From Enterobacteriaceae bacterium UBA5654 (GTDB taxonomy: Bacteria > Pseudomonadota > Gammaproteobacteria > Enterobacterales > Enterobacteriaceae): a stretch of 64,000 nucleotides of DNA. Of the stretch, positions 8,526-17,170 are shown piece after piece. The DNA is taken from assembly GCA_002421005.1 (NCBI GenBank), contig DIJC01000015.1, positions 83,715-147,714 on the forward strand, read 5' to 3'. The first letter of the stretch is position 1, and every line of letters starts with the position of its first letter. Position numbers and translations under genes: made by a program. The notes beneath the pieces were generated by a model. That model saw nothing but the letters and a program-made list of their open reading frames with translations, had not been told where the DNA came from and made no database searches.

Positions 8526-9418
8526 TCGTTTGGCTCTTTGAACAGCGCTTTCATCTCATTAGAGAGTTCAAAGTTCATGTTCAGATTTTTCGGTGGGATG
8601 GGGTTTTTAAACCACTTATCAAACCATTTTTCTGCTTCCCCGGAGGTCTGGGCCTGGGCGATGGTGTCATCCATCAGCTTTTTAAACTCGGTATCGCCTT
8701 TACGCAGCATACAGCCGTAGGCTTCCTGTGATTGCGGCTTACCGACGATTTCCCAGTTATCCGGTTTTTTCGCTTTTGCACGTTCACCGGCCAGCAGAGC
8801 ATCATCCATCATAAAGGCCACCGCGCGACCGCTTTCCAGGGTACGGAAGGAGTCGCCGTGATCTTTCGCGCTGATGATACGCATATCCATTTTTTGTTCG
8901 TCATTCAGCTTATGCAGCAGCACTTCGGACGTGGTCCCGGAGGTCACAACGACCGCTTTCCCTTTCAGATCCGGGAAGTCTTTAACGTTGCCGCCTTTTT
9001 TCGCCAGCAGACGAGTCCCGACCACGAAAATGGTGTCGGAGAAGGCGGCCTGTTTCTGACGCTCAAGGTTATTGGTCGTGGAGCCGCACTCAAAATCGAA
9101 GGTGCCGTTTTGCAGCAGCGGAATACGGTTTTGTGAAGTAATCGGGATCAGCTTCACCTGCAAATCAGGTTTGTTCAGCTTTTTCTTCACCGCTTCAACG
9201 ATAGCGTTGGAGTAATCCTGCGAATAGCCAACCACTTTCTGCTGGTTGTCGTAGTAGGAGAACGGCACTGAAGATTCACGGTGGCCGACCACGATCACGC
9301 CATTTTTGGCGATTTTTTCGAGGGTGCTTCCCGCCGCAGGCGCAGCATCCTCTGCATGGACCACCCCCGCAGAGATGCCCATGACCAGCATTGCCGTGGC
9401 CAGTTTACATAATTGCAT
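8510..9418 (-). CDS. gltI: GltI, periplasmic glutamate/aspartate-binding protein
   Basis: A 302-residue solute-binding protein of the family 3 type. The signal peptide ends at VVHA (about residue 22) before EDAAPAAG. The mature part (KNGVIVVGHRESSVPFSYYD... GSTTNNLERQ) is nearly identical to E. coli GltI. It captures glutamate or aspartate in the periplasm and passes it to GltJK. The ATG at 9416-9418 is preceded by AGGAG at good spacing; a TTG two codons upstream is rejected. Its leader contains a CA-rich GcvB-type target, and the upstream 420 bases hold sigma-54/NtrC-like signals. Confidence 0.97.
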   Translation of the reverse strand: MQLCKLATAMLVMGISAGVVHAEDAAPAAGSTLEKIAKNGVIVVGHRESSVPFSYYDNQQKVVGYSQDYSNAIVEAVKKKLNKPDLQVKLIPITSQNRIPLLQNGTFDFECGSTTNNLERQKQAAFSDTIFVVGTRLLAKKGGNVKDFPDLKGKAVVVTSGTTSEVLLHKLNDEQKMDMRIISAKDHGDSFRTLESGRAVAFMMDDALLAGERAKAKKPDNWEIVGKPQSQEAYGCMLRKGDTEFKKLMDDTIAQAQTSGEAEKWFDKWFKNPIPPKNLNMNFELSNEMKALFKEPNDKALN

Positions 9419-9463
9419 ATCCAACTCCTTTTATCGTCAGCGCCGGGACGCTGTTGATACCCA

Positions 9464-9484
9464 TTGTGAGTGTTTGTGTTGTTA
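9464..9484 (-). promoter_or_regulatory. CA-rich GcvB target site in the gltI leader
   Basis: The minus strand reads AACAACACAAACACTCACAA about 50 bases upstream of the gltI start. GcvB is known to repress gltI by pairing its G/U-rich R1 region to such CA-rich sites. Pairing was not computed here. Confidence 0.7.
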
Positions 9485-9617
9485 TGACCTGCGACTTAAG
9501 CGTGCAGTGTTATTGCTATTTGTTAACATTTAGTCTGGCTTAATGTAAAGATTTTGCTGCATTAATGTTTATTTTTGCGAGGTGCGCCGCACCATTAAAA
9601 GGCAAAAATAGCGCAAT

Positions 9618-9654
9618 GCACTTTTCGGGTGCCACCAGTGCGCTATTGTGGTGC
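9618..9654. promoter_or_regulatory. Two tandem NtrC-like sites upstream of gltI
   Basis: GCACT-N5-GGTGC (9618-9632) and GCGCT-N5-GGTGC (9640-9654) both match the spacing of the NtrC (GlnG) consensus known from glnA (GCACT-N5-GGTGC). Their centres are 22 bp apart, about two helical turns. They lie between gltI and the sigma-54 promoter at 9701-9716. Confidence 0.55.
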
Positions 9655-9700
9655 GACCCGGTTGCGCTTATGCGAATTTCGCAGCTGGCTATGAATATTA

Positions 9701-9716
9701 AGCAAAGGGTGTGCCA
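9701..9716 (-). promoter_or_regulatory. Consensus sigma-54 promoter upstream of gltI
   Basis: The minus strand reads TGGCAC-ACCCT-TTGCT, an exact fit to the sigma-54 -24/-12 consensus (TGGCAC-N5-TTGCW). It points toward gltI and predicts a 5' leader of roughly 270 nt. The stretch 9419-9838 holds no convincing gene. Confidence 0.6.
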
Positions 9717-9786
9717 GAAAGGACGAGCATGACGGGGAGCGGAGCAGAACGGCGGCGTATTTCCGGCGGCAAGAAAATGTCGCGGC

Positions 9787-9824
9787 AAAAAAATCCCCCG
9801 CACTACTCTGCGCGAGGGATTTTT
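9787..9824 (-). terminator. Terminator downstream of lnt
   Basis: On the minus strand AAAATCCC... GGGATTTTTTT forms an imperfect hairpin ending in a T run, 15 bases after the lnt stop. Confidence 0.75.
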
Positions 9825-9838
9825 GACGGCAAATAACC

Positions 9839-11374
9839 TTAACGGCGCTGGCGCAGACTCATCAGCAGCGCGCCAAAGCCGAACAGCGCGGTCAGGATCC
9901 ACAGCGGCCAGTTACCGGTACGGGCATAAGGCGTCAGGCCGGTGGTGGGCGTGACGTTGGTGGTCAATACCTGACGGGTGAACTGCGGGATCATCGCCTG
10001 GATCTCACCCTGCGGGCCAATCACCGCCGTAATACCGTTGTTGGTACTGCGCAGCAGCGGACGCGCCAGTTCCAGCGCGCGCATCCGCGCCATCTGGAAG
10101 TGCTGCCACGGACCAATGGATTTGCCAAACCATGCGTCGTTGGAAATCGTCAGCAGGAAATCGTTCTCCGGGCGGAAGTTGTCGCGCACCTGCTCGCCGA
10201 GAATGATTTCATAGCAGATTGCCGCCGTCAGCGTATAGCCGTTAACCGACAGCGGCGGCTGTACGTAAGGGCCACGGCTGAAGGATGACATCGGCAGATC
10301 GAAGAACGGTGCCAGCGGACGCAGGATGGTTTCCAGCGGCACGAATTCACCAAATGGCACTAAGTGATTTTTATTGTAGCGGTCGGTGGATTCATAGCTG
10401 TAGGGCGAATCTTTACCCAGCGTAATAATGGTGTTGTAGGTATCGTAGCGATTCTGCTTGTTCAGCCGGGCATCGACAATGCCGGTGATCAGCGAACTGC
10501 CTTTCGCCCGCAGCATTCCGTCCAGCTCCTTCAGCAAGGGCTGCTGGTTGATTTCCAGATCGGTAATGGCGGATTCCGGCCAGATAATCAGCGAAGATTT
10601 GCCCATCAGCGGCTGGGTGGCATCGAGGTAAATCTTGAGCGTACTGATGAGCTGATCTTCATCCCATTTCAGCGACTGGGGAATATTCCCCTGCACCAAC
10701 GAAACCTGAGTTGTTTTCTCAGGTTCCGGCTGATACCACTGGATATAGCGCAGCGGGATGGGCAGGGCGAACAGCACCAGCGCTGCCACCAGCGGCCGCC
10801 AGTTGCGGGTGACGGCGGCCAGCACCAGCAGGCCGCTGACCATCATCAGCAAAAAGTTAATCGCTTCTACGCCGGTAACGGGCGCCATGCCTTTCAGCGG
10901 GCCGTCAATCTGGCTGTAGCCAAACTGCAGCCACGGGAAGCCGGTTAATACCCAGCCACGCAGGAATTCGCTAATTTGCCAGACGACCGGTGCAGCGATG
11001 GCTACCCGCAGCCAGCTGGTTTTCGGCCACAATCGCGCCAGAATACCGCCGAAAAGCCCGGTATACAGCGCCATATAAGCTGCCAGCAGCACCACCAGAA
11101 AGACGTTGACCGGTCCCGGCATCCCGCCAAACTGCGCGATGCTGACATACACCCAATTAATGCCGCTGCCGAAAAGACCGAAGCCCCAGCAGAAACCAAT
11201 GCCCGCCGCCTGAAGCGGACGGCGGTTGAGCGTCAGCGCCTGAAGGCCCATCAGCGAAATGAGGGCGGCGGGCCAGATGTCATAAGGAGAAAAAGCCAGC
11301 GTTCCGCTGGCTCCGAAAAGTAGCGCCAGCAGCAGACGTACGCGCTGGCGTTCAAGAAGGGAGGCACATGCCAT
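9839..11374 (-). CDS. lnt: Lnt, apolipoprotein N-acyltransferase
   Basis: A 511-residue inner-membrane enzyme that adds the third acyl chain to lipoproteins, the last step of lipoprotein maturation. Several hydrophobic segments in the first 215 residues precede the nitrilase-like catalytic domain, and one hydrophobic segment closes the protein. The catalytic triad is in place: E267 (IIWPES), K335 (RYNKNH) and C387 (AAICYE). Length is one residue shorter than E. coli Lnt. The start is five bases after the corC stop, indicating one operon with ybeZYX(corC). Confidence 0.97.
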   Translation of the reverse strand: MACASLLERQRVRLLLALLFGASGTLAFSPYDIWPAALISLMGLQALTLNRRPLQAAGIGFCWGFGLFGSGINWVYVSIAQFGGMPGPVNVFLVVLLAAYMALYTGLFGGILARLWPKTSWLRVAIAAPVVWQISEFLRGWVLTGFPWLQFGYSQIDGPLKGMAPVTGVEAINFLLMMVSGLLVLAAVTRNWRPLVAALVLFALPIPLRYIQWYQPEPEKTTQVSLVQGNIPQSLKWDEDQLISTLKIYLDATQPLMGKSSLIIWPESAITDLEINQQPLLKELDGMLRAKGSSLITGIVDARLNKQNRYDTYNTIITLGKDSPYSYESTDRYNKNHLVPFGEFVPLETILRPLAPFFDLPMSSFSRGPYVQPPLSVNGYTLTAAICYEIILGEQVRDNFRPENDFLLTISNDAWFGKSIGPWQHFQMARMRALELARPLLRSTNNGITAVIGPQGEIQAMIPQFTRQVLTTNVTPTTGLTPYARTGNWPLWILTALFGFGALLMSLRQRR

Positions 11375-11379
11375 TGATA

Positions 11380-12258
11380 TTACTCGTCCATTTTAGGTTG
11401 CGCAGAATCTTCCGGCAGTTTGACGTGAACCTGAATGATGCGGCGGCTGTCCGCCATTGCCACTTTGAACTGATAGCCGTCAATATCGATGGTTTCGCCA
11501 CGGGCAGGTAAATGACCAAACGCCTGCATGACTAAGCCGCCGATGGTATCGACTTCATCGTCGCTGAAATGGGTGCCGAAGGTGTCGTTAAAATCTTCAA
11601 TCGACGCCAGCGCGCGCAGGGTCCAGGTGTGACGGCTGAGCTGACGGAAGTCGATATCTTCTTCTTCGTCATACTCATCTTCAATTTCACCGACGATCAG
11701 CTCCAGAATGTCTTCGATGGTCACCAGACCAGAGACGCCGCCGAATTCGTCAATGACGATAGCCATGTGATAACGCTGAGAACGGAACTCTTTCAGCATC
11801 CGGTCAACCCGTTTGCTTTCAGGGACAACCACTGCCGGACGTAACACCTTATCCATGCTGAAGGCTTCAGCATCGCTGCGCATAAACGGCAGCAGATCTT
11901 TGGCCATCAGAATCCCTTCGATGTGATCTTTGTCTTCGCTGATCACCGGAAAACGCGAGTGGGCGGATTCGATAATGACATCGAGGCATTCGTCCAGCGT
12001 CTGGTTGCGTTTCAGGGTGACCATCTGCGAGCGGGGGATCATGATATCGCGGACCCGCTGGTCGGCGATGTCCATTACCCCTTCGAGCATATCGCGCGTA
12101 TCTTCATCGATCAGCTCGTTCTGCCCGGAATCACGGATCAGCGCCAGCAGTTCATCGCGGTTTTTCGGTTCGCCGTGAAAAAGCTGGCTTAATAACAGGG
12201 AGAAAAATCCCTTTTTGCTAGTTATTGTGTCACTACTGTGTGAATTGTCGTCGCTCAT
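11380..12258 (-). CDS. corC: CorC (YbeX), CBS-domain protein, Mg2+/Co2+ efflux-associated
   Basis: A 292-residue soluble protein with two CBS domains (about 70-190; IPRSQMVTLKRNQTLDECLDVI and RMLKEFRSQRYHMAIVIDE regions) and a C-terminal transporter-associated CorC_HlyC domain (about 205-285). In Salmonella CorC was linked to cobalt/magnesium efflux with CorA; YbeX is also tied to ribosome metabolism through its operon with ybeY. It has an acidic run (EIEDEYDEEEDID) around 190-202. The gene lies between ybeY and lnt. Confidence 0.95.
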   Translation of the reverse strand: MSDDNSHSSDTITSKKGFFSLLLSQLFHGEPKNRDELLALIRDSGQNELIDEDTRDMLEGVMDIADQRVRDIMIPRSQMVTLKRNQTLDECLDVIIESAHSRFPVISEDKDHIEGILMAKDLLPFMRSDAEAFSMDKVLRPAVVVPESKRVDRMLKEFRSQRYHMAIVIDEFGGVSGLVTIEDILELIVGEIEDEYDEEEDIDFRQLSRHTWTLRALASIEDFNDTFGTHFSDDEVDTIGGLVMQAFGHLPARGETIDIDGYQFKVAMADSRRIIQVHVKLPEDSAQPKMDE

Positions 12259-12292
12259 GGCGTCGTGTGGGTTCTCATGTCAGTTAAAATTT

Positions 12293-12349
12293 CGTCCGCC
12301 GCGTCACCTCAGCGCCGGACGTTGAACCTGTGCGCCAGCATTCTGGCGC
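12293..12349 (-). other. Two hairpins in the ybeY-corC spacer
   Basis: The spacer of 96 bases between ybeY and corC contains CGTCCG/CGGACG (12293-12298 with 12316-12321) and GCGCCAG-CATT-CTGGCGC (12332-12349). Neither has a T run, so they look like RNA-stability or processing elements rather than terminators. Confidence 0.5.
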
Positions 12350-12354
12350 GCGGG

Positions 12355-12822
12355 TTACTCCTTCTCGGCAATGTACGGATCCTCGTAACCGAGAGCAAGC
12401 ATTATCTCAGTTTCAAGGGCTTCCATCTCTTCTGCCTCATCGTCTTCAATGTGGTCGTAGCCCAGCAGGTGCAAACTGCCGTGAACCACCATATGCGCCC
12501 AGTGCGCTTCCAGCGGTTTCTCCTGCTCTTTGGCTTCCTGTTCGACCACCTGGCGGCAGATGATTAAATCGCCCAGCAGCGGCAGTTCAATCCCCGGCGG
12601 CGCTTCAAACGGAAAGGAAAGCACGTTGGTCGGTTTGTCCTTGCCGCGATAGGTCAGGTTAAGCTCATGGCTTTCTGCTTCATCCACCAGCCGAATCGTG
12701 ACTTCTGATTCTTCCTGAAACGCGGGGATAACTGCATTCAGCCAGGTCTGAAACTGCGCTTCTTCCGGCAGGCCCGCGTTGTTTTCGCAGGCCAGTTGTA
12801 AATCGAGGATCACCTCACTCAT
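12355..12822 (-). CDS. ybeY: YbeY, endoribonuclease for 16S rRNA 3'-end maturation
   Basis: A 155-residue metal-dependent RNase. The Zn-binding motif HGSLHLLGYDH gives H114, H118 and H124, the positions known from E. coli. The conserved lead-in TYRGKDKPTNVLSFPF is also intact. YbeY acts in 16S rRNA 3' processing and ribosome quality control. Its start overlaps the ybeZ stop by four bases (ATGA), so synthesis is coupled to the PhoH-like ATPase YbeZ. Confidence 0.96.
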   Translation of the reverse strand: MSEVILDLQLACENNAGLPEEAQFQTWLNAVIPAFQEESEVTIRLVDEAESHELNLTYRGKDKPTNVLSFPFEAPPGIELPLLGDLIICRQVVEQEAKEQEKPLEAHWAHMVVHGSLHLLGYDHIEDDEAEEMEALETEIMLALGYEDPYIAEKE

Positions 12823-13859
12823 TTTTGCTCCTGCGCTTCGCGCCTGCGTTCTTCGGCCTGCTCAGCGCGGCGTTTTTGATCGGCTTCTTCCCATTTTTCA
12901 TAGGCGGTAACGATGCGGGCAACCACCGGGTGGCGCACTACGTCTTCGCTGTGGAAGAAGTTAAAGCTGATTTCATCGACGTCCGACAGCACTTCAATGG
13001 CGTGACGCAGGCCAGATTTGGTACTGCGCGGCAGATCGACCTGGGTGATGTCGCCGGTGATCACCGCCTTTGAATTAAAACCGATACGGGTCAGGAACAT
13101 TTTCATCTGTTCGATGGTGGTGTTCTGGCTTTCATCAAGAATAATGAAGGCGTCGTTGAGGGTGCGACCACGCATATAGGCCAGCGGTGCAACTTCGATC
13201 ACGTTGCGCTCCATCAGCTTTTCAACTTTTTCAAAGCCGAGCATTTCAAACAGCGCGTCATACAGCGGGCGCAGGTACGGGTCAACTTTCTGGCTTAAAT
13301 CGCCGGGCAGGAAGCCCAGCTTTTCACCGGCTTCAACCGCCGGGCGGGTCAGCAGAATGCGGCGAATTTCCTGACGCTCCAGGGCATCAACCGCCGCCGC
13401 CACCGCCAGATAGGTTTTACCCGTCCCGGCAGGGCCAACGCCAAAGGTGATGTCGTGGTCGAGAATATTGGCAATATACTGCGCCTGATTCGGCGTGCGC
13501 GGTTTAATCACCCCGCGCTTGGTTTTGATATGAATCGCTTTACCGTATTCCGGCACGCTTTCAGCGCTTTGTTCCAGCACCCGCGCTTCTTTGATAGCGA
13601 GGTGGATTTGTTCCGGCTCAATATCCTGGATCTGCCCGCGCATTGGCGCAGTATCGACATACAGCGTGCGCAGGATATCTGCTGCGGCAGTCACGCAGAT
13701 CGGTCGGCCAGTCAGGGTAAAGTGGTAATCATGACGATTGATTTCGATGCCCAGTCGGCGTTCGAGGTGTTTGATATTGTCATCAAACGGTCCGCACAGG
13801 CTTAGCAGGCGGGCATTATCGGCTGGTTCAAGGGTAATTTCACGAGATTCTGTATTCAA
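12819..13859 (-). CDS. ybeZ: YbeZ, PhoH-like ATPase
   Basis: A 346-residue PhoH-family protein. Walker A is GPAGTGKT (142-149) and a Walker B-type AFIILDESQN lies near 237-246. The last 30 residues are strongly charged (KRRAEQAEERRREAQEQK). YbeZ is a partner of YbeY in RNA metabolism. It is the first gene of ybeZ-ybeY-corC-lnt, separated from miaB by a 159-base gap with a terminator-like hairpin. Confidence 0.95.
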   Translation of the reverse strand: MNTESREITLEPADNARLLSLCGPFDDNIKHLERRLGIEINRHDYHFTLTGRPICVTAAADILRTLYVDTAPMRGQIQDIEPEQIHLAIKEARVLEQSAESVPEYGKAIHIKTKRGVIKPRTPNQAQYIANILDHDITFGVGPAGTGKTYLAVAAAVDALERQEIRRILLTRPAVEAGEKLGFLPGDLSQKVDPYLRPLYDALFEMLGFEKVEKLMERNVIEVAPLAYMRGRTLNDAFIILDESQNTTIEQMKMFLTRIGFNSKAVITGDITQVDLPRSTKSGLRHAIEVLSDVDEISFNFFHSEDVVRHPVVARIVTAYEKWEEADQKRRAEQAEERRREAQEQK

Positions 13860-13982
13860 ACTGTTCCTCTTTTACCGGTATAGCCACAGCGCGATGAAAG
13901 CAGCGTTGCGGCGGAGTTTGATCATTATTCACCTTGCAGGAAAAGGCGCAAGCTCTGGAATAAATATGGGGGAGGCGAGGAG

Positions 13983-14011
13983 GGAAAACAAGGCCTGCCG
14001 TGCGGCAGGCC
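13983..14011 (-). terminator. Hairpin between miaB and ybeZ
   Basis: On the minus strand GGCCTGCC-GCAC-GGCAGGCC is followed by TTGTTTT, 7 bases after the miaB stop. It should end or attenuate miaB transcription. Confidence 0.7.
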
Positions 14012-14018
14012 GGAGAGA

Positions 14019-15443
14019 TTACGGCTGGTAAATCCCGACGCCAATCTCGTTTTCTTTACGGGTGCGGGCAATGACCGATTCCGGCGATTCCACCACGCGC
14101 AGGCCCATCTCTTCCTCGGTGCGCACCAGCTTGCCGCGCAACGAGTTCGGATAAACATCGGTGATTTCGACATCGACAAACTTACCGATCATGTCTGGTG
14201 CGCCTTCGAAGTTCACCACGCGGTTATTTTCCGTGCGTCCCGACAGCTCCATAATGCTTTTGCGCGAGGTGCCTTCAACCAGAATACGCTGGACGGTGCC
14301 AAGCATCCGGCGGCTCCAGGCCATCGCCTGCTGGTTAATGCGCTCCTGCAAAATATACAGGCGCTGCTTTTTCTCTTCCTCCGGCACGTCATCGACCATA
14401 TCGGCCGCCGGGGTCCCCGGACGCGCGGAGAAAATAAAGCTGTAGCTCATGTCGAAATTGACATCGGCAATCAGCTTCATGGTCTTTTCAAAATCGTCGG
14501 TAGTTTCACCGGGGAAACCCACGATAAAGTCGGAGCTTATCTGAATATCCGGGCGGGCAGCATGCAGCTTGCGAATAATCGCTTTGTATTCCAGCGCGGT
14601 GTGGGTACGGCTCATCAGATTCAGCACCCGGTCAGAACCGCTCTGCACCGGCAGATGCAGGAAGCTCACCAGTTCCGGGGTATCGCGATACACTTCGATG
14701 ATGTCGTCGGTGAATTCAATCGGATGGCTGGTGGTGAAGCGAATGCGGTCGATGCCGTCAATCGCTGCGACGAGGCGCAGCAGTTCGGCGAAGGAGCCGG
14801 TAGTGCCGTCGTAGTTCTCACCGCGCCAGGCGTTGACGTTCTGGCCGAGCAGGTTAACTTCACGCACGCCCTGCGCCGCCAGTTGGGCGATTTCAAACAG
14901 GATATCGTCGCACGGACGGCTGACTTCTTCACCACGGGTGTACGGCACCACGCAATAGGTACAGTATTTGTTGCAGCCTTCCATAATGGAGACAAACGCG
15001 GTCGGGCCGTCGGCGCGCGGTTCCGGCAGGCGGTCGAATTTTTCGATTTCCGGGAAGCTGATATCCACCACCGGGCTACGGTCTCCGCGCACGGAGTTGA
15101 TCATCTCCGGCAGACGGTGCAGCGTTTGCGGGCCAAAAATAATATCGACGTAGTTCGCGCGCTGGCGAATATGGTCGCCTTCCTGCGATGCCACGCAGCC
15201 GCCGACGCCGATAATCAGGTCAGGATTTTTTTCCTTTAATAATCGCCAGCGACCTAACTGATGGAAGACTTTTTCCTGGGCCTTCTCGCGGATTGAGCAG
15301 GTATTCAGCAGCAGCACGTCTGCCTCTTCCGCTATCTCGGTCAGTTGATAACCGTGAGTGGCATCCAGCAGATCGGCCATCTTCGATGAATCGTATTCGT
15401 TCATCTGACAGCCCCAGGTTTTAATATGGAGTTTTTTTGTCAT
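14019..15443 (-). CDS. miaB: MiaB, tRNA-2-methylthio-N6-dimethylallyladenosine synthase
   Basis: A 474-residue radical-SAM methylthiotransferase that converts i6A37 to ms2i6A37 in tRNAs reading UNN codons. The N-terminal domain carries the auxiliary-cluster cysteines C12, C49 and C83. The radical-SAM motif CNKYCTYC gives C157, C161 and C164. A C-terminal TRAM domain follows (about 378-441). The ATG giving MTKKLHIKTWGCQMN matches E. coli. Of the tRNAs encoded nearby, leuW and the Gln and Met species do not belong to the UNN class, so adjacency is positional only. Confidence 0.97.
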   Translation of the reverse strand: MTKKLHIKTWGCQMNEYDSSKMADLLDATHGYQLTEIAEEADVLLLNTCSIREKAQEKVFHQLGRWRLLKEKNPDLIIGVGGCVASQEGDHIRQRANYVDIIFGPQTLHRLPEMINSVRGDRSPVVDISFPEIEKFDRLPEPRADGPTAFVSIMEGCNKYCTYCVVPYTRGEEVSRPCDDILFEIAQLAAQGVREVNLLGQNVNAWRGENYDGTTGSFAELLRLVAAIDGIDRIRFTTSHPIEFTDDIIEVYRDTPELVSFLHLPVQSGSDRVLNLMSRTHTALEYKAIIRKLHAARPDIQISSDFIVGFPGETTDDFEKTMKLIADVNFDMSYSFIFSARPGTPAADMVDDVPEEEKKQRLYILQERINQQAMAWSRRMLGTVQRILVEGTSRKSIMELSGRTENNRVVNFEGAPDMIGKFVDVEITDVYPNSLRGKLVRTEEEMGLRVVESPESVIARTRKENEIGVGIYQP

Positions 15444-15588
15444 CGACTTGCTCTTGCGAAAATAGTACCAGGATTGCAGGGCGCGTATTGTAATGCTTTG
15501 GCGCGGTTGTGACCATAGTTCATCTCCTGGCCAAATAAAAGTGGAAATCCTGTAAACTTAAGGGATTCTCTCAAAAGGATGAGTGACC

Positions 15589-16764
15589 ATGACAAATCAA
15601 GCGGGTGGAGTCGTCGTAATTGGCGGTGGGATGGTCGGCGGCGCGCTGGCGCTGGGACTGGCGCAGCACGGATTTTCGGTAACGGTGATTGAACGGGCGG
15701 CTCCGCCCGCTTTTGATGCGAGCGCGCAGCCGGACGTGCGGATCTCCGCCATCAGCGCCGCGTCGGTGTCGCTGTTGCGCAGCCTCGGCGTCTGGGACGC
15801 GGTGCAGGGGATGCGGGCGCATCCATACTCCCGCCTTGAAACCTGGGAATGGCAGAATGCACACGTCGCCTTTGACGCCGCCGAACTGAAGCTGCCGCAA
15901 CTGGGCTACATGGTGGAAAATAATGTCCTCCAGGTGGCGCTGTGGCAGGCGCTGGAGGCGCATCCGCAGGTGACGTTGCGCGTGCCCGCTTCGCTGAAGG
16001 CGATGCACCGCGACCACAACGGCTACCAGCTGGAACTGGATGACGGCGCAACGCTGACGGCAGCACTGGTGCTTGGCGCGGACGGTGCGAACTCGCAGGT
16101 GCGACAGATGGCCGGAATCGGCATTCACGCGTGGCACTATCAGCAATCCTGCATGTTGATTTCCGTTCAGTGCGAAAACTCGCCGGGCGACAGTACCTGG
16201 CAACAGTTTACCGCCGCCGGACCGCGCGCGTTTCTGCCGCTGTTCGATAACTGGGCGTCGCTGGTGTGGTACGACGCGCCCGCGCGTATTCGCCAGTTAC
16301 AGGCGTTGAGTCTGCCGCAGCTTCAGCGCGAGATTGCGCAGCACTTTCCGGCGCGTCTCGGTAACGTGACGCCGGTTGCCGCCGGGGCATTTCCGCTGAC
16401 CCGACGTCATGCGCTGAAGTACGTTCAGCCAGGGCTGGCGCTGGTTGGCGACGCGGCCCATACCATTCATCCGCTGGCGGGGCAGGGCGTGAACCTCGGC
16501 TATCGCGACGTTGTTGCATTGCTGGACGTGCTGGCAAGCGCCCGCAGCCACGGCGAGGACTGGGCCAGTCATCAGATCCTCAAACGCTATCAGATGCGGC
16601 GCATGGCGGATAACTTTATTATGCAGTCCGGGATGGATCTGTTTTATGCCGGATTCAGTAATGACCTGGGGCCGCTGCGCGTGCTGCGTAATGTCGGGCT
16701 GATGGCCGCCCAGCGCGCGGGCGTGCTGAAACGGCGGGCGCTGAAGTACGCGTTGGGGCTGTAA
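15589..16764 (+). CDS. ubiF: UbiF, 3-demethoxyubiquinol 3-hydroxylase
   Basis: A 391-residue FAD monooxygenase catalysing the C6 (ring) hydroxylation that precedes the final methylation in ubiquinone synthesis. The dinucleotide-binding motif GGGMVGGAL starts at residue 12, DGANSQVRQ is in the middle, and the second FAD motif GDAAHTIHPLAGQG lies near 288-301. ATG 15589 follows AAGGA with 9-base spacing and gives the E. coli-like start MTNQ. A GTG two codons upstream is too close to the ribosome binding site. Divergent from miaB. Confidence 0.96.
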   Translation: MTNQAGGVVVIGGGMVGGALALGLAQHGFSVTVIERAAPPAFDASAQPDVRISAISAASVSLLRSLGVWDAVQGMRAHPYSRLETWEWQNAHVAFDAAELKLPQLGYMVENNVLQVALWQALEAHPQVTLRVPASLKAMHRDHNGYQLELDDGATLTAALVLGADGANSQVRQMAGIGIHAWHYQQSCMLISVQCENSPGDSTWQQFTAAGPRAFLPLFDNWASLVWYDAPARIRQLQALSLPQLQREIAQHFPARLGNVTPVAAGAFPLTRRHALKYVQPGLALVGDAAHTIHPLAGQGVNLGYRDVVALLDVLASARSHGEDWASHQILKRYQMRRMADNFIMQSGMDLFYAGFSNDLGPLRVLRNVGLMAAQRAGVLKRRALKYALGL

Positions 16765-16916
16765 TTGCGTGGGCGTTCATGACCGGAACGCCTGCACTAA
16801 CCTGAGCGTTGAAATGACAGGCGTTGTTGACCGGAGTTTTGGCCGCTGCGCTGTGATAGCCGGTGGATAATATTGAGAACGCGCTGACAGCAGCGGTTAT
16901 TTAGCCGATTGATGAA

Positions 16917-16951
16917 AACAAAAAAGCCCGCCGAAGCGAGCTTTTTTGTTT
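16917..16951 (-). terminator. Terminator of the tRNA operon
   Basis: On the minus strand AAAAAAGCTCGCTTCGGCGGGC followed by TTTTTTG begins just after the glnX CCA end. It is a classic GC hairpin (GCTCGC/GCGGGC with TTCG-type loop) and T run. Confidence 0.9.
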
Positions 16952-16955
16952 AATG

Positions 16956-17030
16956 TGGCTGGGGTACGAGGATTCGAACCTCGGAATGCCGGAATCAGAA
17001 TCCGGTGCCTTACCGCTTGGCGATACCCCA
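16956..17030 (-). tRNA. glnX: tRNA-Gln (anticodon CTG)
   Basis: A 75-base gene with encoded CCA and a full cloverleaf. The anticodon CTG lies at 16996-16998 (as CAG on the plus strand). It is identical in sequence to the copy at 17298-17372. It is last in the tRNA operon, directly followed by the terminator and directly preceded by three degenerate tRNA-Gln-like repeats. Confidence 0.97.
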
Positions 17031-17100
17031 ATTGTTTATTGGTTATCTCTTCAGCGCGTGCCGGAATCGAACCGGAGCCTTACAGCCTGGAGATACCCCA
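17031..17100 (-). repeat. Degenerate tRNA-Gln-like tandem repeat, copy 1
   Basis: A 70-base unit. Read on the minus strand its first 24 bases (TGGGGTATCTCCAGGCTGTA then AGGC) match tRNA-Gln with three substitutions. The next part keeps the CCGG/CCGG anticodon stem but has lost two bases, so the CTG anticodon is gone and the loop is TTCGATT. The T arm and acceptor 3' strand are replaced by GAAGAGATAACCA, whose GAGATAACC can pair with the 5' GGTATCTC (8 bp, one bulged A). It lies in the transcribed spacer between glnV and glnX. It cannot decode glutamine. Confidence 0.9.
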
Positions 17101-17170
17101 ATTGTTTGCTGGTTATCTCTTCAGCTTGTGCCGGAATCGAACCGATGCCTTACAGCCTGGAGATACCCCA
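17101..17170 (-). repeat. Degenerate tRNA-Gln-like tandem repeat, copy 2
   Basis: A 70-base unit with the same architecture as copy 1. It differs mainly at ATCGG (for TCCGG) and ACAAGCTG (for ACGCGCTG). The first change still allows the small stem to close through a G-T (G-U in RNA) pair. The terminal GGTATCTC/GAGATAACC pairing is unchanged. Confidence 0.9.

Noticed and set aside
9540..9902. A 120-codon minus-strand frame upstream of gltI
   Set aside because: It runs through the lnt terminator and overlaps the lnt end in another frame; the region is better explained as regulatory.
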